Shown: positions 1 through 9,860, counted from the first letter of the stretch. The stretch: DNA of 64,000 nt from CAHJWH01 sp965198905 (GCA_965198905.1 OZ240678.1:1488001-1552000); one strand, 5' to 3'. Made by a program: numbers and translations. Notes: a model not told the origin generated them from the letters alone.

Positions 1-978
1 GTCCAGGGCCAGCTTGGCGCACCGCACCGCATCGATCACCACGCCCGCCGAATTGGGGCTGTCCCAGACCTCCAGCTTCAGCTCGCAGCTCAGCGGCACG
101 CCGCCGAAGGTGGTGCCTTCCAGCCGGATGAAGGCCAGCTTGCGGTCCGTCAGCCAGGGGACGAAGTCCGACGGCCCGACATGGACATCGCCGGGCGGTA
201 GGGGCTCGCCGAGCTGGCTGGTGACGGCCTGGGTCTTGGAGATCTTCTTGGACTCCAGGCGCTCCCGCTCCAGCATGTTCTGGAAGTCTGAATTGCCGCC
301 GACGTTGAGCTGGTAGGTGCGATCCAGATGCACGCCCCGCTCGCGGAACAGGTTGGCCAGCATCCTGTGGACGATGGTGGCGCCCACCTGGCTCTTGATA
401 TCGTCGCCCACGATCGGAAGCCCTGCGGCTTCGAAGCGTGCGCTCCAGGCGGGATTGGAGGCGATGAACACCGGCACGCAATTGACGAAGGCGCAGCCCG
501 CGGCCAGCGCGGCCTCGGCATAGACCTCCGTGGCCGCCTGGGAGCCTACGGGGAGGTAGGACACCAGCACCTGGGTGCCCGAGCGACGCAGATGCTCCGC
601 CACGTCCACGGCCGGCGCCTCTGACTCGGGCGCGTTGTCGCGGACGTACTTGCCGATGCCGTCGAGCGTCGGTCCGCGCTGGACCTTGACCCCGGTCAGC
701 GCCGGCGTGGCGAAGACGTGGGTGTTGTTGGGGCCGGCGAAGATCGCCTCCGCCACGTCGCGCCCCACCTTGGGCGCGGTGACGTCGAAGGCGGACACCA
801 CCTCGATGTCGCCCACGTGGTAGCCGCCAAGCTCCAGGTGCATCAGCCCCGGTACAGGCGCGTTGGACTCGGTGGCGCCATAGTAGGTCAGGCCCTGCAC
901 CAGCGAGGACGCACAGTTGCCCACGCCCACGATCCCGAGGCGAACCGTCTTGCGACCGATTGGTAGAGTCCCGTCCAT
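1..978 (-). CDS. ino1: Inositol-3-phosphate synthase, actinobacterial-type (3' end cut off)
   Basis: Converts glucose 6-phosphate to 1L-myo-inositol 3-phosphate with NAD as internal redox cofactor; cytoplasmic. Read from the ATG at 978-976, the frame stays open for 326 residues to the window edge, so roughly the last 30-40 residues are missing (family about 360). Seen: an N-terminal Rossmann motif GIVGVGNCASS near residues 15-25, and the family signatures LNVGGNSDFQNM and ERLESKKISKTQAV towards the C-terminus. It lies divergent from the glycan cassette that begins at about 1.4 kb. Inositol supply for an inositol-containing glycoconjugate made by that cassette is inference only. Confidence 0.9.
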   Translation of the reverse strand, partial: MDGTLPIGRKTVRLGIVGVGNCASSLVQGLTYYGATESNAPVPGLMHLELGGYHVGDIEVVSAFDVTAPKVGRDVAEAIFAGPNNTHVFATPALTGVKVQRGPTLDGIGKYVRDNAPESEAPAVDVAEHLRRSGTQVLVSYLPVGSQAATEVYAEAALAAGCAFVNCVPVFIASNPAWSARFEAAGLPIVGDDIKSQVGATIVHRMLANLFRERGVHLDRTYQLNVGGNSDFQNMLERERLESKKISKTQAVTSQLGEPLPPGDVHVGPSDFVPWLTDRKLAFIRLEGTTFGGVPLSCELKLEVWDSPNSAGVVIDAVRCAKLALD

Positions 979-1372
979 CACGCGCCCGGCTGAACCACAA
1001 GCTTTGTAGCTTAGACGCTAACGCCGCAGGCAGGGAAACCTTTTTTGGTCCGTGCTCAAATATTCAACGCCGGCGGTGCAAGCCCACCAGAAAGTCCAAA
1101 CTCCTCAGTGGGAACTTAGATGATGATCTTAACCTTTGGAGCTAGACCCATAAGGTGCTTCATAGCCGAAGCCCGGTGGAGGCCGTGTCAGCTCCACCGT
1201 TCAGACTCGAAACACCGACCTGAGACCGTGCGCCGAAGTACATCAAAAGCTATTCAGCTAAATTAATGCATTACGCATTGACGGCCTCACCGAAAGCTTT
1301 GTTCCTGAGGCGGTGTAGAGTGAAGGCGGCAGTTTTTCGGTGTTCCAACGGCGGTGCGTTCAGAAAGTAAGC
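979..1372. other. Intergenic region, unusually AT-rich
   Basis: No convincing gene. The stretch is clearly lower in GC than its surroundings, with runs such as ccttttttgg and ctaaattaatgcattacg. It should hold the promoter of the minus-strand inositol-phosphate synthase and of the plus-strand glycan cassette, but I cannot pick out a convincing -35/-10 pair. A short inverted repeat AATGC-N5-GCATT lies at 1265-1279. The base composition and the gene remnant immediately downstream suggest a rearrangement scar. Confidence 0.5.
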
Positions 1373-1492
1373 ATGAGCGAGACGATCTTGATCACAGGCG
1401 GGGCCGGCTTTATCGACCGGTATGCCGCCGAGGCGTTGCCGGCGCGGGGCTATTAAGTTGCACGTGCTGAATGCGCTGATCGGGCTGGTGGC
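1373..1492 (+). pseudogene. N-terminal remnant of a second NAD-dependent epimerase
   Basis: An ATG at 1373 opens MSETILITGGAGFI, the start of an extended SDR with its NAD-binding GGxGFI motif, but the frame stops after 27 codons at TAA 1454-1456. Shifting frame just after the stop recovers VLNALIGLV, which resembles the usual continuation of such epimerases (V-L-D-x-L-I). So there is a nonsense change plus a small frameshift, and the rest of the gene is absent: the next intact epimerase starts at 1493. The remnant is not simply the N-terminus of that gene, because 1493 carries its own GGAGFIG motif. Confidence 0.7.
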
Positions 1493-2584
<1,092 letters not shown>

Positions 2585-2597
2585 GAACGGTCGAGCC

Positions 2598-3884
2598 ATG
2601 CGCGTAGCCTTGATAAACCCGCCCTGGAGCTTTGAGCACAGCACCTATTTCGGCTGCCGCGAGCCGCATCTGCCCCTGGAGCTCGGTTACGCCAAGGCGC
2701 TGCTGGAGCGCGCCGGGCACGAGGCGCGCATCTTCGACGGCCACCTGCTTCCCGCAACGGTCGCTGAACTGGCGGAGCAGGTGCGCGCCTACGGGCCCGA
2801 GATGACGGTGGTGACCACCGCACCCACCTACCTGTTCTGGCGCTGCGCCCAGCCGGAACTGCGCATCCCACGCGAGATGCTGCTGGCGTTGGAGGGCGCC
2901 GGCGGGATCACCGTCGCGGTTGGGCCGCACGGATCCTCCACCCCAGGACCGACGCTGCGCAAGCTTGGCTGCGATATCGTCATTCGCGGGGAGTGCGAGG
3001 AGGTCGTCGCCACGCTGGCCGATCGGCCGCCGCTCGAGACTGTCGCGGGCATAGCCTTCCGTCGGGCGGGCGAGGTGGTTGTCAACGGACCGCCCCACGC
3101 CAGCCGCTTTACTGACCTGCCGGCGCTGAGCTGGCCCATCGAGTGGGTTCAGCGCCACGCCCACCACCACCATCGTTTCGGCGTCGAGCGTTCCGGTCTG
3201 GGCGCCGAGGTCGAAGCCTCGCGCGGGTGCCCCTATCACTGCTCGTTTTGCGCCAAGATCGATTTCCGCGACGCCTATCGCAAGCGCGAGCTGGACGTGG
3301 TGCTGGCCGAGATCGACGGCCTGGTCGCCCAGTGCGTCCGCTACCTCTACTTCGTGGACGAGATCTTCCTGCCCAACCGTCCGCTGCTGGAGGCCCTTAA
3401 GGCGCGTCCCGTCGAGTTTGGCGTACAGACGCGCATCGACCTCTGGAAACCCGACATGCTGGACCTGCTGGGGGCCAGCGGCTGCATCTCCATCGAGGCT
3501 GGGGTGGAGAGCCTGACCTTCGAGGGGCGGGCGGCTCTGGACAAGATGTGTCGCGCCTCCACCGACGAGCTGGCCGACCGGCTGATCCACGCCCGGCGCA
3601 GCGTGCCCTTCGTCCAGGCCAACCTGATCGAGGCCAAAAGCGACGAAGGCGAGCTGGTGGCCGCTTGGCGCGAACGCCTTCTGGCCGCCGGCGTCTGGGC
3701 CAACGATCCGGTGCCGCTCTACCCGTATCCGTCCACGCCGGACTACCGGAAACTGTGGGGCGAGCCGGACGACGAGGCCTGGGAGCGCGCGCACGCCCAC
3801 TACCTGCTGCAGTTCGACCGCTTCAGCGACATCCAGGCCGAGCGCCCGGCCCCCCTTGCGGAGCTTGAAGCCTGCTGCGCCTAG
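2598..3884 (+). CDS. B12-binding-type radical SAM protein of a glycan cassette
   Basis: 428 residues. The N-terminal part (about 1-140) looks like a cobalamin-binding fold (LINPPWSFEHSTYFG, VGPHGSSTPGPTLRKLGCD) and lacks a clear DxHxxG motif. The radical SAM core follows, with C211-x3-C215-x2-C218 in RGCPYHCSFC for the [4Fe-4S] cluster and SAM. Such proteins carry out methyl transfer or radical rearrangement. The setting among an epimerase and four glycosyltransferases suggests modification of a sugar or lipid precursor. From memory this architecture resembles the 'rhizo-twelve' B12/radical SAM family of Rhizobiales oligosaccharide cassettes; a profile search would decide. A polyhistidine run at 188-192 is odd. 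Confidence 0.85.
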   Translation: MRVALINPPWSFEHSTYFGCREPHLPLELGYAKALLERAGHEARIFDGHLLPATVAELAEQVRAYGPEMTVVTTAPTYLFWRCAQPELRIPREMLLALEGAGGITVAVGPHGSSTPGPTLRKLGCDIVIRGECEEVVATLADRPPLETVAGIAFRRAGEVVVNGPPHASRFTDLPALSWPIEWVQRHAHHHHRFGVERSGLGAEVEASRGCPYHCSFCAKIDFRDAYRKRELDVVLAEIDGLVAQCVRYLYFVDEIFLPNRPLLEALKARPVEFGVQTRIDLWKPDMLDLLGASGCISIEAGVESLTFEGRAALDKMCRASTDELADRLIHARRSVPFVQANLIEAKSDEGELVAAWRERLLAAGVWANDPVPLYPYPSTPDYRKLWGEPDDEAWERAHAHYLLQFDRFSDIQAERPAPLAELEACCA

Positions 3885-3925
3885 GCCACCCCATCGTCCC
3901 CGCCTCCGCGCCGCCCCACTTACTG

Positions 3926-5023
3926 GTGACCGCCGACGCCGTGGGCGGGGTGTGGACCTATGCGCTCGATCTCGGGCGCGAACTGACGGCCAGCGGGATG
4001 CGGGTAAGCCTGGCGGTGCTGGGGCCTGACCCTGACGAGGCTCAGCGCGAACAGGCCCGAACCGCTGGCCTGCCGCTATTCGAACTGGGCGGGGCGCTCG
4101 ACTGGACTGCGGCGGCGGAAGACGAAATCGCCGAGTCCGCGCGAGCGCTCGCGTCGCTGGCGTTAAGGCTGCAGCCCGATTTGATCCACCTGAACAGTCC
4201 GGCGCTCGCCGCCTTCGAGGTTTTCGACGCACCGGTCCTGGCGGCCTGCCACTCGTGTGTCGCCACCTGGTGGGCGGCGGTGAAGGGCGAGGCGCCGTTG
4301 CCGCGTGATCTGGCCTGGCGTGCCGCCCTCACCGCCCGCGGATACGCCTCGGCTGACGCCCTATTAGCCCCCAGCCGCGCCTTCGCCGAGGCGACCTGCG
4401 TGACCTACGGCCTTCCGATGACGCCGCACGTAATCCTGAACGGGCGCGGGTCGCGGGCTGAACTTCCGGCTGAAGGGCGGGAGAACACAACCGTGGAAGT
4501 TTTCACCGCGGGCCGACTCTGGGATGGGGGCAAGGACCTCGCCACCCTGGATCGGGCCGCCGCCCGCTTGTCTAGCTTCGACGTCGCCGCCGCCGGACCA
4601 ATTCGAGGCCCGAACGGTGAGGCCGTAGCCTTTCCCTCGACGCACCTGCTTGGGAGCCTGAAGGCGTCAGCCCTGTCCGCCTATCTCGCTCGCCGGCCCA
4701 TCTTCGTGTCACCCTCGCTCTACGAACCTTTCGGTTTGGCCGTGCTGGAGGCGGCGCAGGCCCGATGTCCGCTGGTGCTCAGCGACATCGCCACTTTCCG
4801 CGAGTTATGGGACGGTGCAGCCGTCTTCTTCCCGGCCGGGGACGATGCGGCGCTGGCGCTGGCGCTGACCGACCTCGCCGCCGAGCCCGAGCGTCGCACA
4901 GCACTTGGAATTGCGGCCCGGGCTCGCGCAGGGCGCTACACCTCCACCGCCATGGCCCGCGGCGCCTTGCACCTCTACGCCCAACTCAGCCCCGCCTTCG
5001 CCCGGGCCAGGGTGGTCGCGTGA
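3926..5023 (+). CDS. Glycosyltransferase family 4
   Basis: GT-B fold glycosyltransferase, 365 residues from GTG 3926. Seen: N-terminal glycine-rich TADAVGGVWTYALDL; C-terminal nucleotide-sugar site YEPFGLAVLEA with the E-x7-E pair Glu267/Glu275. The usual first beta strand (LLVTAD) lies partly upstream of this GTG. An in-frame CTG at 3872 with GGAG at 3860-3863 would add 18 residues, include that strand and overlap the radical SAM gene by 13 nt, like the other overlaps in the cassette. The true start is therefore uncertain. Its end overlaps the next gene by 4 nt (GTGA). Confidence 0.87.
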   Translation: MTADAVGGVWTYALDLGRELTASGMRVSLAVLGPDPDEAQREQARTAGLPLFELGGALDWTAAAEDEIAESARALASLALRLQPDLIHLNSPALAAFEVFDAPVLAACHSCVATWWAAVKGEAPLPRDLAWRAALTARGYASADALLAPSRAFAEATCVTYGLPMTPHVILNGRGSRAELPAEGRENTTVEVFTAGRLWDGGKDLATLDRAAARLSSFDVAAAGPIRGPNGEAVAFPSTHLLGSLKASALSAYLARRPIFVSPSLYEPFGLAVLEAAQARCPLVLSDIATFRELWDGAAVFFPAGDDAALALALTDLAAEPERRTALGIAARARAGRYTSTAMARGALHLYAQLSPAFARARVVA

Positions 5024-6147
5024 GGGTCGTCTACTTCACCCACTCCCTGGCCTCGTGCTGGAATCACGGCAACGCCCACTTCGTGCGCGGCGTCCTGCGG
5101 GAGTTGATCGCTCGGGGTCACCAGGTCTGCGCCTTCGAGCCCCAAGGCGCCTGGAGCCTTGAGAACCTGTTGGCCGATGCGGGCGATGCGGGACTGGACG
5201 CCTACCGCGCAGCCTATCCCGAGCTGTGCTCCACCGCCTTCGCTGCCGACGCGGACCTGAACGCGCTCACCGACGGCGCCGATCTGGTCATCGTGCACGA
5301 GTGGAACGACCCGGCGCTGGTGGCCGGGCTTGGGCGGCTGCGCCGGCGGGGGGCGCGCTTCACCCTGATCTTCCACGACACCCACCACCGCGCCGTCAGC
5401 GATCCCGACGCGATCACCGCCTTCGACCTGGACGGATACGATGGCGTGCTGGCCTTTGGCGAGGCGCTGGCGGAGGTCTACCGGCGTTGGGGCTGGGGAC
5501 GGCGGGTGTTCGTCTGGCACGAGGCCGCCGACATCCGCCTGTTCCATCCGCCGATGGAGGAAGAGCGGCGCGAGGGGCTGGTCTGGATCGGCAACTGGGG
5601 AGACGACGAGCGGAGCGCCGAACTCGAACGATACCTGTTCCGCCCGGCGCGCGAGGTCGGCTTGGGCCTGGATGTCTACGGCGTGCGCTATCCCGCGGAA
5701 GGAATACGGATGCTCGCCCGTCATGGCGCCCGTTATCACGGCTGGACGCCCAACGCCGAGGCGCCAGGGCTGTTCGCCCGCCACCTCGCCACCGTGCACG
5801 TCCCCCGGCGTTTCTATGTGGAGCGCCTCCCCGGCATCCCGACCATCCGCGTATTCGAGGCGCTAGCCTGCGGCATCCCGCTGATCTCGGCGCCCTGGTC
5901 GGACAGCGAGGGTCTGTTCCGCGATGGCGAGGACTTCCTGTTCGCCGCCGACGAGGCCACCATGACTGCAGCGCTGACCGCGGTGCGCGACGATGCGGAG
6001 CTGCGCGCCTCTCTGGTCGCTCACGGCCTGGAAACCATCCGCACGCGCCACACCTGCGTCCACCGAGTGGACGAGCTGATGGGCGTCCTCGCGAAGCTTC
6101 GCGCCCTGCCCGCTCCCAGCGCCCCTCGCGTCGAGGCCGCCCTATGA
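5020..6147 (+). CDS. CgeB-like glycosyltransferase, first of three
   Basis: 375 residues from GTG 5020, which overlaps the preceding stop. The N-terminus (FTHSLASCWNHGNAHFVRGV) matches the pattern S-x-W-N-x-G-x-A-x3-R shared with the next two genes. The C-terminal half has the glycosyltransferase segment VHVPRRFYVERLPGIPTIRVFEA followed by CGIPLISAPW, as in CgeB/DUF3880-type enzymes. Probable cytoplasmic transferase of the cassette; donor and acceptor unknown. Translational coupling on both sides implies one mRNA with its neighbours. Confidence 0.82.
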   Translation: MRVVYFTHSLASCWNHGNAHFVRGVLRELIARGHQVCAFEPQGAWSLENLLADAGDAGLDAYRAAYPELCSTAFAADADLNALTDGADLVIVHEWNDPALVAGLGRLRRRGARFTLIFHDTHHRAVSDPDAITAFDLDGYDGVLAFGEALAEVYRRWGWGRRVFVWHEAADIRLFHPPMEEERREGLVWIGNWGDDERSAELERYLFRPAREVGLGLDVYGVRYPAEGIRMLARHGARYHGWTPNAEAPGLFARHLATVHVPRRFYVERLPGIPTIRVFEALACGIPLISAPWSDSEGLFRDGEDFLFAADEATMTAALTAVRDDAELRASLVAHGLETIRTRHTCVHRVDELMGVLAKLRALPAPSAPRVEAAL

Positions 6148-7244
6148 AGATCGCCTTTTATGGCTCCAGCCTGCTTTCATCCTACTGGAACGGCGCGGCT
6201 ACCTATTACCGCGGCCTGCTGCGTAACCTGGCCGACCGCGGGCACGAGATCACCTTCTACGAGCCCGACGCCTTCGAGCGGCAGAGCCACCGGGATATCG
6301 ATCCCCCTGCCTGGGCCAGGGTGGTGGTCTACGACGCGACGCCCCAGGCGCTGCAGGCGGTGCTCGCCGAAGCGCGCACCGCCGACGCCGTCGTCAAGGC
6401 CAGCGGGGTGGGCGTGTTCGACGACGAACTGCTGCAGGGGGTGCTCGCCAACGCAGCGCCCGGTGCGCTGCGCATCTTCTGGGACGTGGACGCTGCGGCG
6501 ACCCTGGAGGAAATGCACGCCGGCGGCCCGGAGCACCCCACCCGCCGCCTCCTGCCCGAGCTGGACATGGTGCTGACCTATGGCGGCGGCCGGCCCGTGG
6601 TGGAGGCCTACGAGGGTTTGGGCGCACGACTGTGCCGGCCGATCTACAATGCGCTGGACCCCTTCACACACCATCCAGTCCCGTCCCAGGCGCGCTTCAC
6701 CGCCGATCTCGGCTTCCTCGCCAACCGGCTGCCGGATCGTGAGGCGCGGGTGGAGGCCTTCTTCCTGCGCGCCGCCGAGCTCGCTCCCGACCGGCGTTTC
6801 CTGCTGGGCGGCAATGGCTGGGCGGACAAGCCCATGCCCGCCAACGTGACCACCATCGGCCACGTGGGCACGGCCGAGCACAACGCCTTCAACACCTCGC
6901 CGCTCGCGGTGCTGAACGTCGCCCGCGACAGCATGGCGGCCATGGGCTTCTCCCCCGCCACCCGGGTGTTCGAGGCCGCCGGCGCCGGAGGATGTCTGAT
7001 CACCGACGCCTGGGAGGGGATCGAGCTGTTCCTGCAGCCGGGCGAGGAGGTGCTGGTCGCCCGCGATGGCCAGGACGTCGCCGACCACCTCGCCAGCCTG
7101 ACGCCCACGCGCGCGCAAGCCATCGGCCAAGCCGCCCGCGCGCGCATCGTAGCCGAACACACCTACGCCCGCCGCGGCGCCGAGGTGGACGCCCTGCTGC
7201 ATGCTGAGGCGGCCCGAAAACGCCAGCCGCGGGTGACGTCTTGA
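6144..7244 (+). CDS. CgeB-like glycosyltransferase, second of three
   Basis: 366 residues from ATG 6144, overlapping the previous stop as ATGA. It begins FYGSSLLSSYWNGAATYYRG and ends with FSPATRVFEAAGAGGCLITD, the GT-B donor-site region in this family. It is clearly related to both neighbours but well diverged, so the tandem is an old duplication rather than a recent one. Likely adds one sugar of the same oligosaccharide; specificity cannot be predicted. Confidence 0.82.
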   Translation: MKIAFYGSSLLSSYWNGAATYYRGLLRNLADRGHEITFYEPDAFERQSHRDIDPPAWARVVVYDATPQALQAVLAEARTADAVVKASGVGVFDDELLQGVLANAAPGALRIFWDVDAAATLEEMHAGGPEHPTRRLLPELDMVLTYGGGRPVVEAYEGLGARLCRPIYNALDPFTHHPVPSQARFTADLGFLANRLPDREARVEAFFLRAAELAPDRRFLLGGNGWADKPMPANVTTIGHVGTAEHNAFNTSPLAVLNVARDSMAAMGFSPATRVFEAAGAGGCLITDAWEGIELFLQPGEEVLVARDGQDVADHLASLTPTRAQAIGQAARARIVAEHTYARRGAEVDALLHAEAARKRQPRVTS

Positions 7245-8332
7245 AGCTCGTGGTCCTGGGGCTAAGCCTCTCCTCGTCCTGGGGCAACGGCCACGCCACC
7301 ACCTACCGCGCCCTGCTCAAGGCCTTCGCCGCCCGCAATCACAGCGTTCTGTTCCTGGAGCGCGACGTCGCCTGGTACGCTGCAGAGCGCGACCTGCCGG
7401 ACCCGTCCTGGTGTCGGCTGGCCCTATATCCCGACGTGGAGGCGCTGCAGCGCTGGCGCGGCGAAATCACCGAGGCCGATGCGGTGATCGTCGGCTCCTA
7501 TACTCCAGAAGGCGTGGAGGTGGGTCGGCGGGTGCAGGCCTGGGCGCAAGGCGTCGCCGCCTTCTACGATATCGACACGCCGGTCACCCTGGCCAAGCTG
7601 GCGCGCGGCGACCACGAATACGTCTCGCCCGAAATGATCGCCGGGTACGACCTCTATCTCTCCTTCACCGGCGGCTCGACCCTGCAGGTGCTGGAGCAGA
7701 CCTACGGCGCGCCTGCAGCCAGTGCGCTCTACTGTTCGGTGGACGAGGCTTTCTATCGGCCGATCGCGGCGCCGCGACGCTGGGACCTCAGCTATCTCGG
7801 CACCTACAGTCCGGACCGTCAACCGGGGCTGGAGCGCCTTCTGCTGGCGCCTGCCCGCGCTGCGCCGCACCTGCGCTTCGCCGTCGCCGGGCCTCAGTAC
7901 CCGTCCGACATCGCCTGGCCATCCAATGTGGAGCGGATCGAACACGTCGCGCCGGCCGAACACCCACCCTTCTACGCCGCCAGCCGATACACCCTGAACC
8001 TCACCCGCGCCGACATGGTGCAGGCCGGTTGGAGCCCCAGCGTGCGCCTGTTCGAGGCCGCCGCCTGCGCCACGCCGGTGATCTCCGACACCTGGGTAGG
8101 GCTGGACAGCCTGTTCGCTCCCGATCGCGAGATCGTCCTGGCGCAGGACGCCGCGACCGTCCTTGCAACGCTTGACGTCTCGGATGGACGACGCAACGCC
8201 ATGGCCGCCGCCGCCCGTGTCCGGGTGCTAGGGACCCATACGGCCCGCCATCGCGCCGAGACCCTGGAACAGGCGCTGGTAGAAGCCTCCGCCGCTCCTG
8301 CGCGCCGACGCCGCACACTCATCAGGGCCTGA
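7241..8332 (+). CDS. CgeB-like glycosyltransferase, third of three
   Basis: 363 residues from TTG 7241, overlapping the preceding stop as TTGA. The N-terminus LGLSLSSSWGNGHATTYRAL repeats the motif of the other two; the C-terminal segment WSPSVRLFEAAACATPVISD is the donor-binding region. It is the last gene of the plus-strand cassette in this window, and its final 11 nt overlap the 3' end of the convergent ThiE-like gene. I see no methyltransferase, polymerase or export gene here, so the rest of the pathway must be encoded elsewhere. Confidence 0.82.
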   Translation: MKLVVLGLSLSSSWGNGHATTYRALLKAFAARNHSVLFLERDVAWYAAERDLPDPSWCRLALYPDVEALQRWRGEITEADAVIVGSYTPEGVEVGRRVQAWAQGVAAFYDIDTPVTLAKLARGDHEYVSPEMIAGYDLYLSFTGGSTLQVLEQTYGAPAASALYCSVDEAFYRPIAAPRRWDLSYLGTYSPDRQPGLERLLLAPARAAPHLRFAVAGPQYPSDIAWPSNVERIEHVAPAEHPPFYAASRYTLNLTRADMVQAGWSPSVRLFEAAACATPVISDTWVGLDSLFAPDREIVLAQDAATVLATLDVSDGRRNAMAAAARVRVLGTHTARHRAETLEQALVEASAAPARRRRTLIRA

Positions 8333-8978
8333 CTTCGTTCTCCGGAGCCCTCAGCCGATCCAGCGCCTGAGCGCCGGCGCCCACAGCCGCCACGCCGGAA
8401 ACGCCCGTTCCCGCCAGCCGCCGGATCGTCATGCCGTCCACGCCGCCCAGGGCGTAAACCCTGATCCCCTCGACGCGACGAAGCAGGAGCGCCATCCGGA
8501 CCGGCCCCAGAGGGGCGCCCGCCGACGGGCTGCGACTCGGGAAGACGGTGGACAGCAGGGCGGCGTCGAGGCCGCAGGCCCGCGCCAACGTCAGCGCGCG
8601 CGGGCCGTGCGCTGCGCCGGTGATCAGCGCGCCGGGCCAGCGCGCGCGCAGTCGGGGAGCCTGGCTGAGCTGGCGCTCGGCCAGATGTACGCCGTGGGCG
8701 CCGCAGCTCTGGGCCAAGGCGGCGCCGGCGCCCACCAACAGCGTCCAGCCCTGCGCCCGGGCCATCCTCGCCAGCCGACAGGCCGTAGCCGCCGCATCGG
8801 CCGCTCCGAACGCCCGATAGACCAGTCCGGCCCCTGTCGGCAGGCGCTCCGCCAGGGCGAGGACGTCCGGCGTTCGTCGGGGATCGGTCAGGATCAGCAT
8901 CGCAGGCGGTCCCGGCGCGTTGTCGCGGAGCCTCGCCGCCCGACGCGCGAGCGCCGCAAGTTCAGGTGAGACCGACAT
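8322..8978 (-). CDS. ThiE-like thiamine-phosphate synthase family protein
   Basis: 218 residues from ATG 8978. A TIM-barrel of the ThiE/TenI family is suggested by GAHGVHLAE, TVFPSRSPSAGAPLG and the phosphate-loop segment YALGGVDG. ThiE normally has an Asn-Asp pair before the GxxGVHLGQxD motif; here the corresponding places read VGAG and GVHLAERQL, so the usual magnesium ligands appear missing. True thiamine-phosphate synthesis is therefore doubtful, and a non-canonical paralogue is likely. The start lies inside the 5' end of the divergent yggS gene. Confidence 0.75.
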   Translation of the reverse strand: MSVSPELAALARRAARLRDNAPGPPAMLILTDPRRTPDVLALAERLPTGAGLVYRAFGAADAAATACRLARMARAQGWTLLVGAGAALAQSCGAHGVHLAERQLSQAPRLRARWPGALITGAAHGPRALTLARACGLDAALLSTVFPSRSPSAGAPLGPVRMALLLRRVEGIRVYALGGVDGMTIRRLAGTGVSGVAAVGAGAQALDRLRAPENEVRP

Positions 8979-9682
8979 TGGCCGACACGCTAGCGCCTGC
9001 CCCCCGCCCCGACCAGCCGCCGGCGCCGGACGCCAAGGCGTGGCGGGAAGTTCAGGCCCGCATCGCGGCCGCCGCACTCGGCTGCGGGCGCGATCCGGCG
9101 TCGGTGGCGCTGACGGCGGTGTCCAAGCAGCAGCCCTGGGATCGCATCGCGCCCGTGCTGGCCGCCGGACAGCGCGTCTTCGGCGAGAACCGGGTGCAGG
9201 AGGCGACGATGCGCTGGAGCGAACGGCGCAACTCGGACCCCACCTTGGAGCTGCGCCTGATCGGTCCGCTGCAGACCAACAAGGCCAAGGACGCCGCAGC
9301 CCTGTTCGACGTCATCGAAACGCTGGATCGGGAGCGGCTCGCCCGCGCCCTGGCCGATGCGGCGGCGGCCTCGGGACATCAGCCGCGCCTGTATGTGGAG
9401 GTGAACACCGGCGAGGAGCCTCAGAAGGCCGGCGTCGTTCCGTCGGACGCCGACGCCTTTATCGCCAAGGTCCGGGGCGAGTACGGCCTGAAGGTGGAGG
9501 GTCTGATGTGCATCCCGCCCCAGGGCGAGGCCGCTGGTCCCCACTTCGCGCTCCTCGCCGACCTCGCCGCGCGCAACGGGCTATCCAGGCTGTCCATGGG
9601 CATGAGCGCCGATTACGAGACCGCGATCCGGTTCGGAGCCACCTCGGTGCGGGTCGGCTCCGCGCTGTTCGGGGGCCGTTGA
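8966..9682 (+). CDS. yggS: YggS/PROSC family PLP-binding homeostasis protein
   Basis: Pyridoxal-phosphate carrier that buffers PLP and supports amino-acid and keto-acid balance; it has an alanine-racemase-like barrel but no racemase second domain. 238 residues from GTG 8966. Seen: PLP lysine in ALTAVSKQQP, FGENRVQEA, LIGPLQTNKAK, and the C-terminal LSMGMSADYETAI-x-GATSVRVGSALFG. An in-frame TTG at 8978 would avoid overlapping the divergent gene. Either way the two divergent genes leave no room for separate promoters between their starts, so their promoters must lie inside each other's coding sequence. Confidence 0.93.
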   Translation: MRPTLADTLAPAPRPDQPPAPDAKAWREVQARIAAAALGCGRDPASVALTAVSKQQPWDRIAPVLAAGQRVFGENRVQEATMRWSERRNSDPTLELRLIGPLQTNKAKDAAALFDVIETLDRERLARALADAAAASGHQPRLYVEVNTGEEPQKAGVVPSDADAFIAKVRGEYGLKVEGLMCIPPQGEAAGPHFALLADLAARNGLSRLSMGMSADYETAIRFGATSVRVGSALFGGR

Positions 9683-9860
9683 TCGGTCGGTGTGGACCTA
9701 CGCCTCGGAATGGTGTCGAAGCGACGTGGACGCTGGCGGCGTCCGAGCCTGACACGGCGTGAACTTGACCTTGCGCCGTCCGCCGGACTATATCCGCGCC
9801 TTCCACGCGCCAGGGTTCACTTTGCGCGTACATCACCGTTTCCGAGTTTGGATAAAGATT

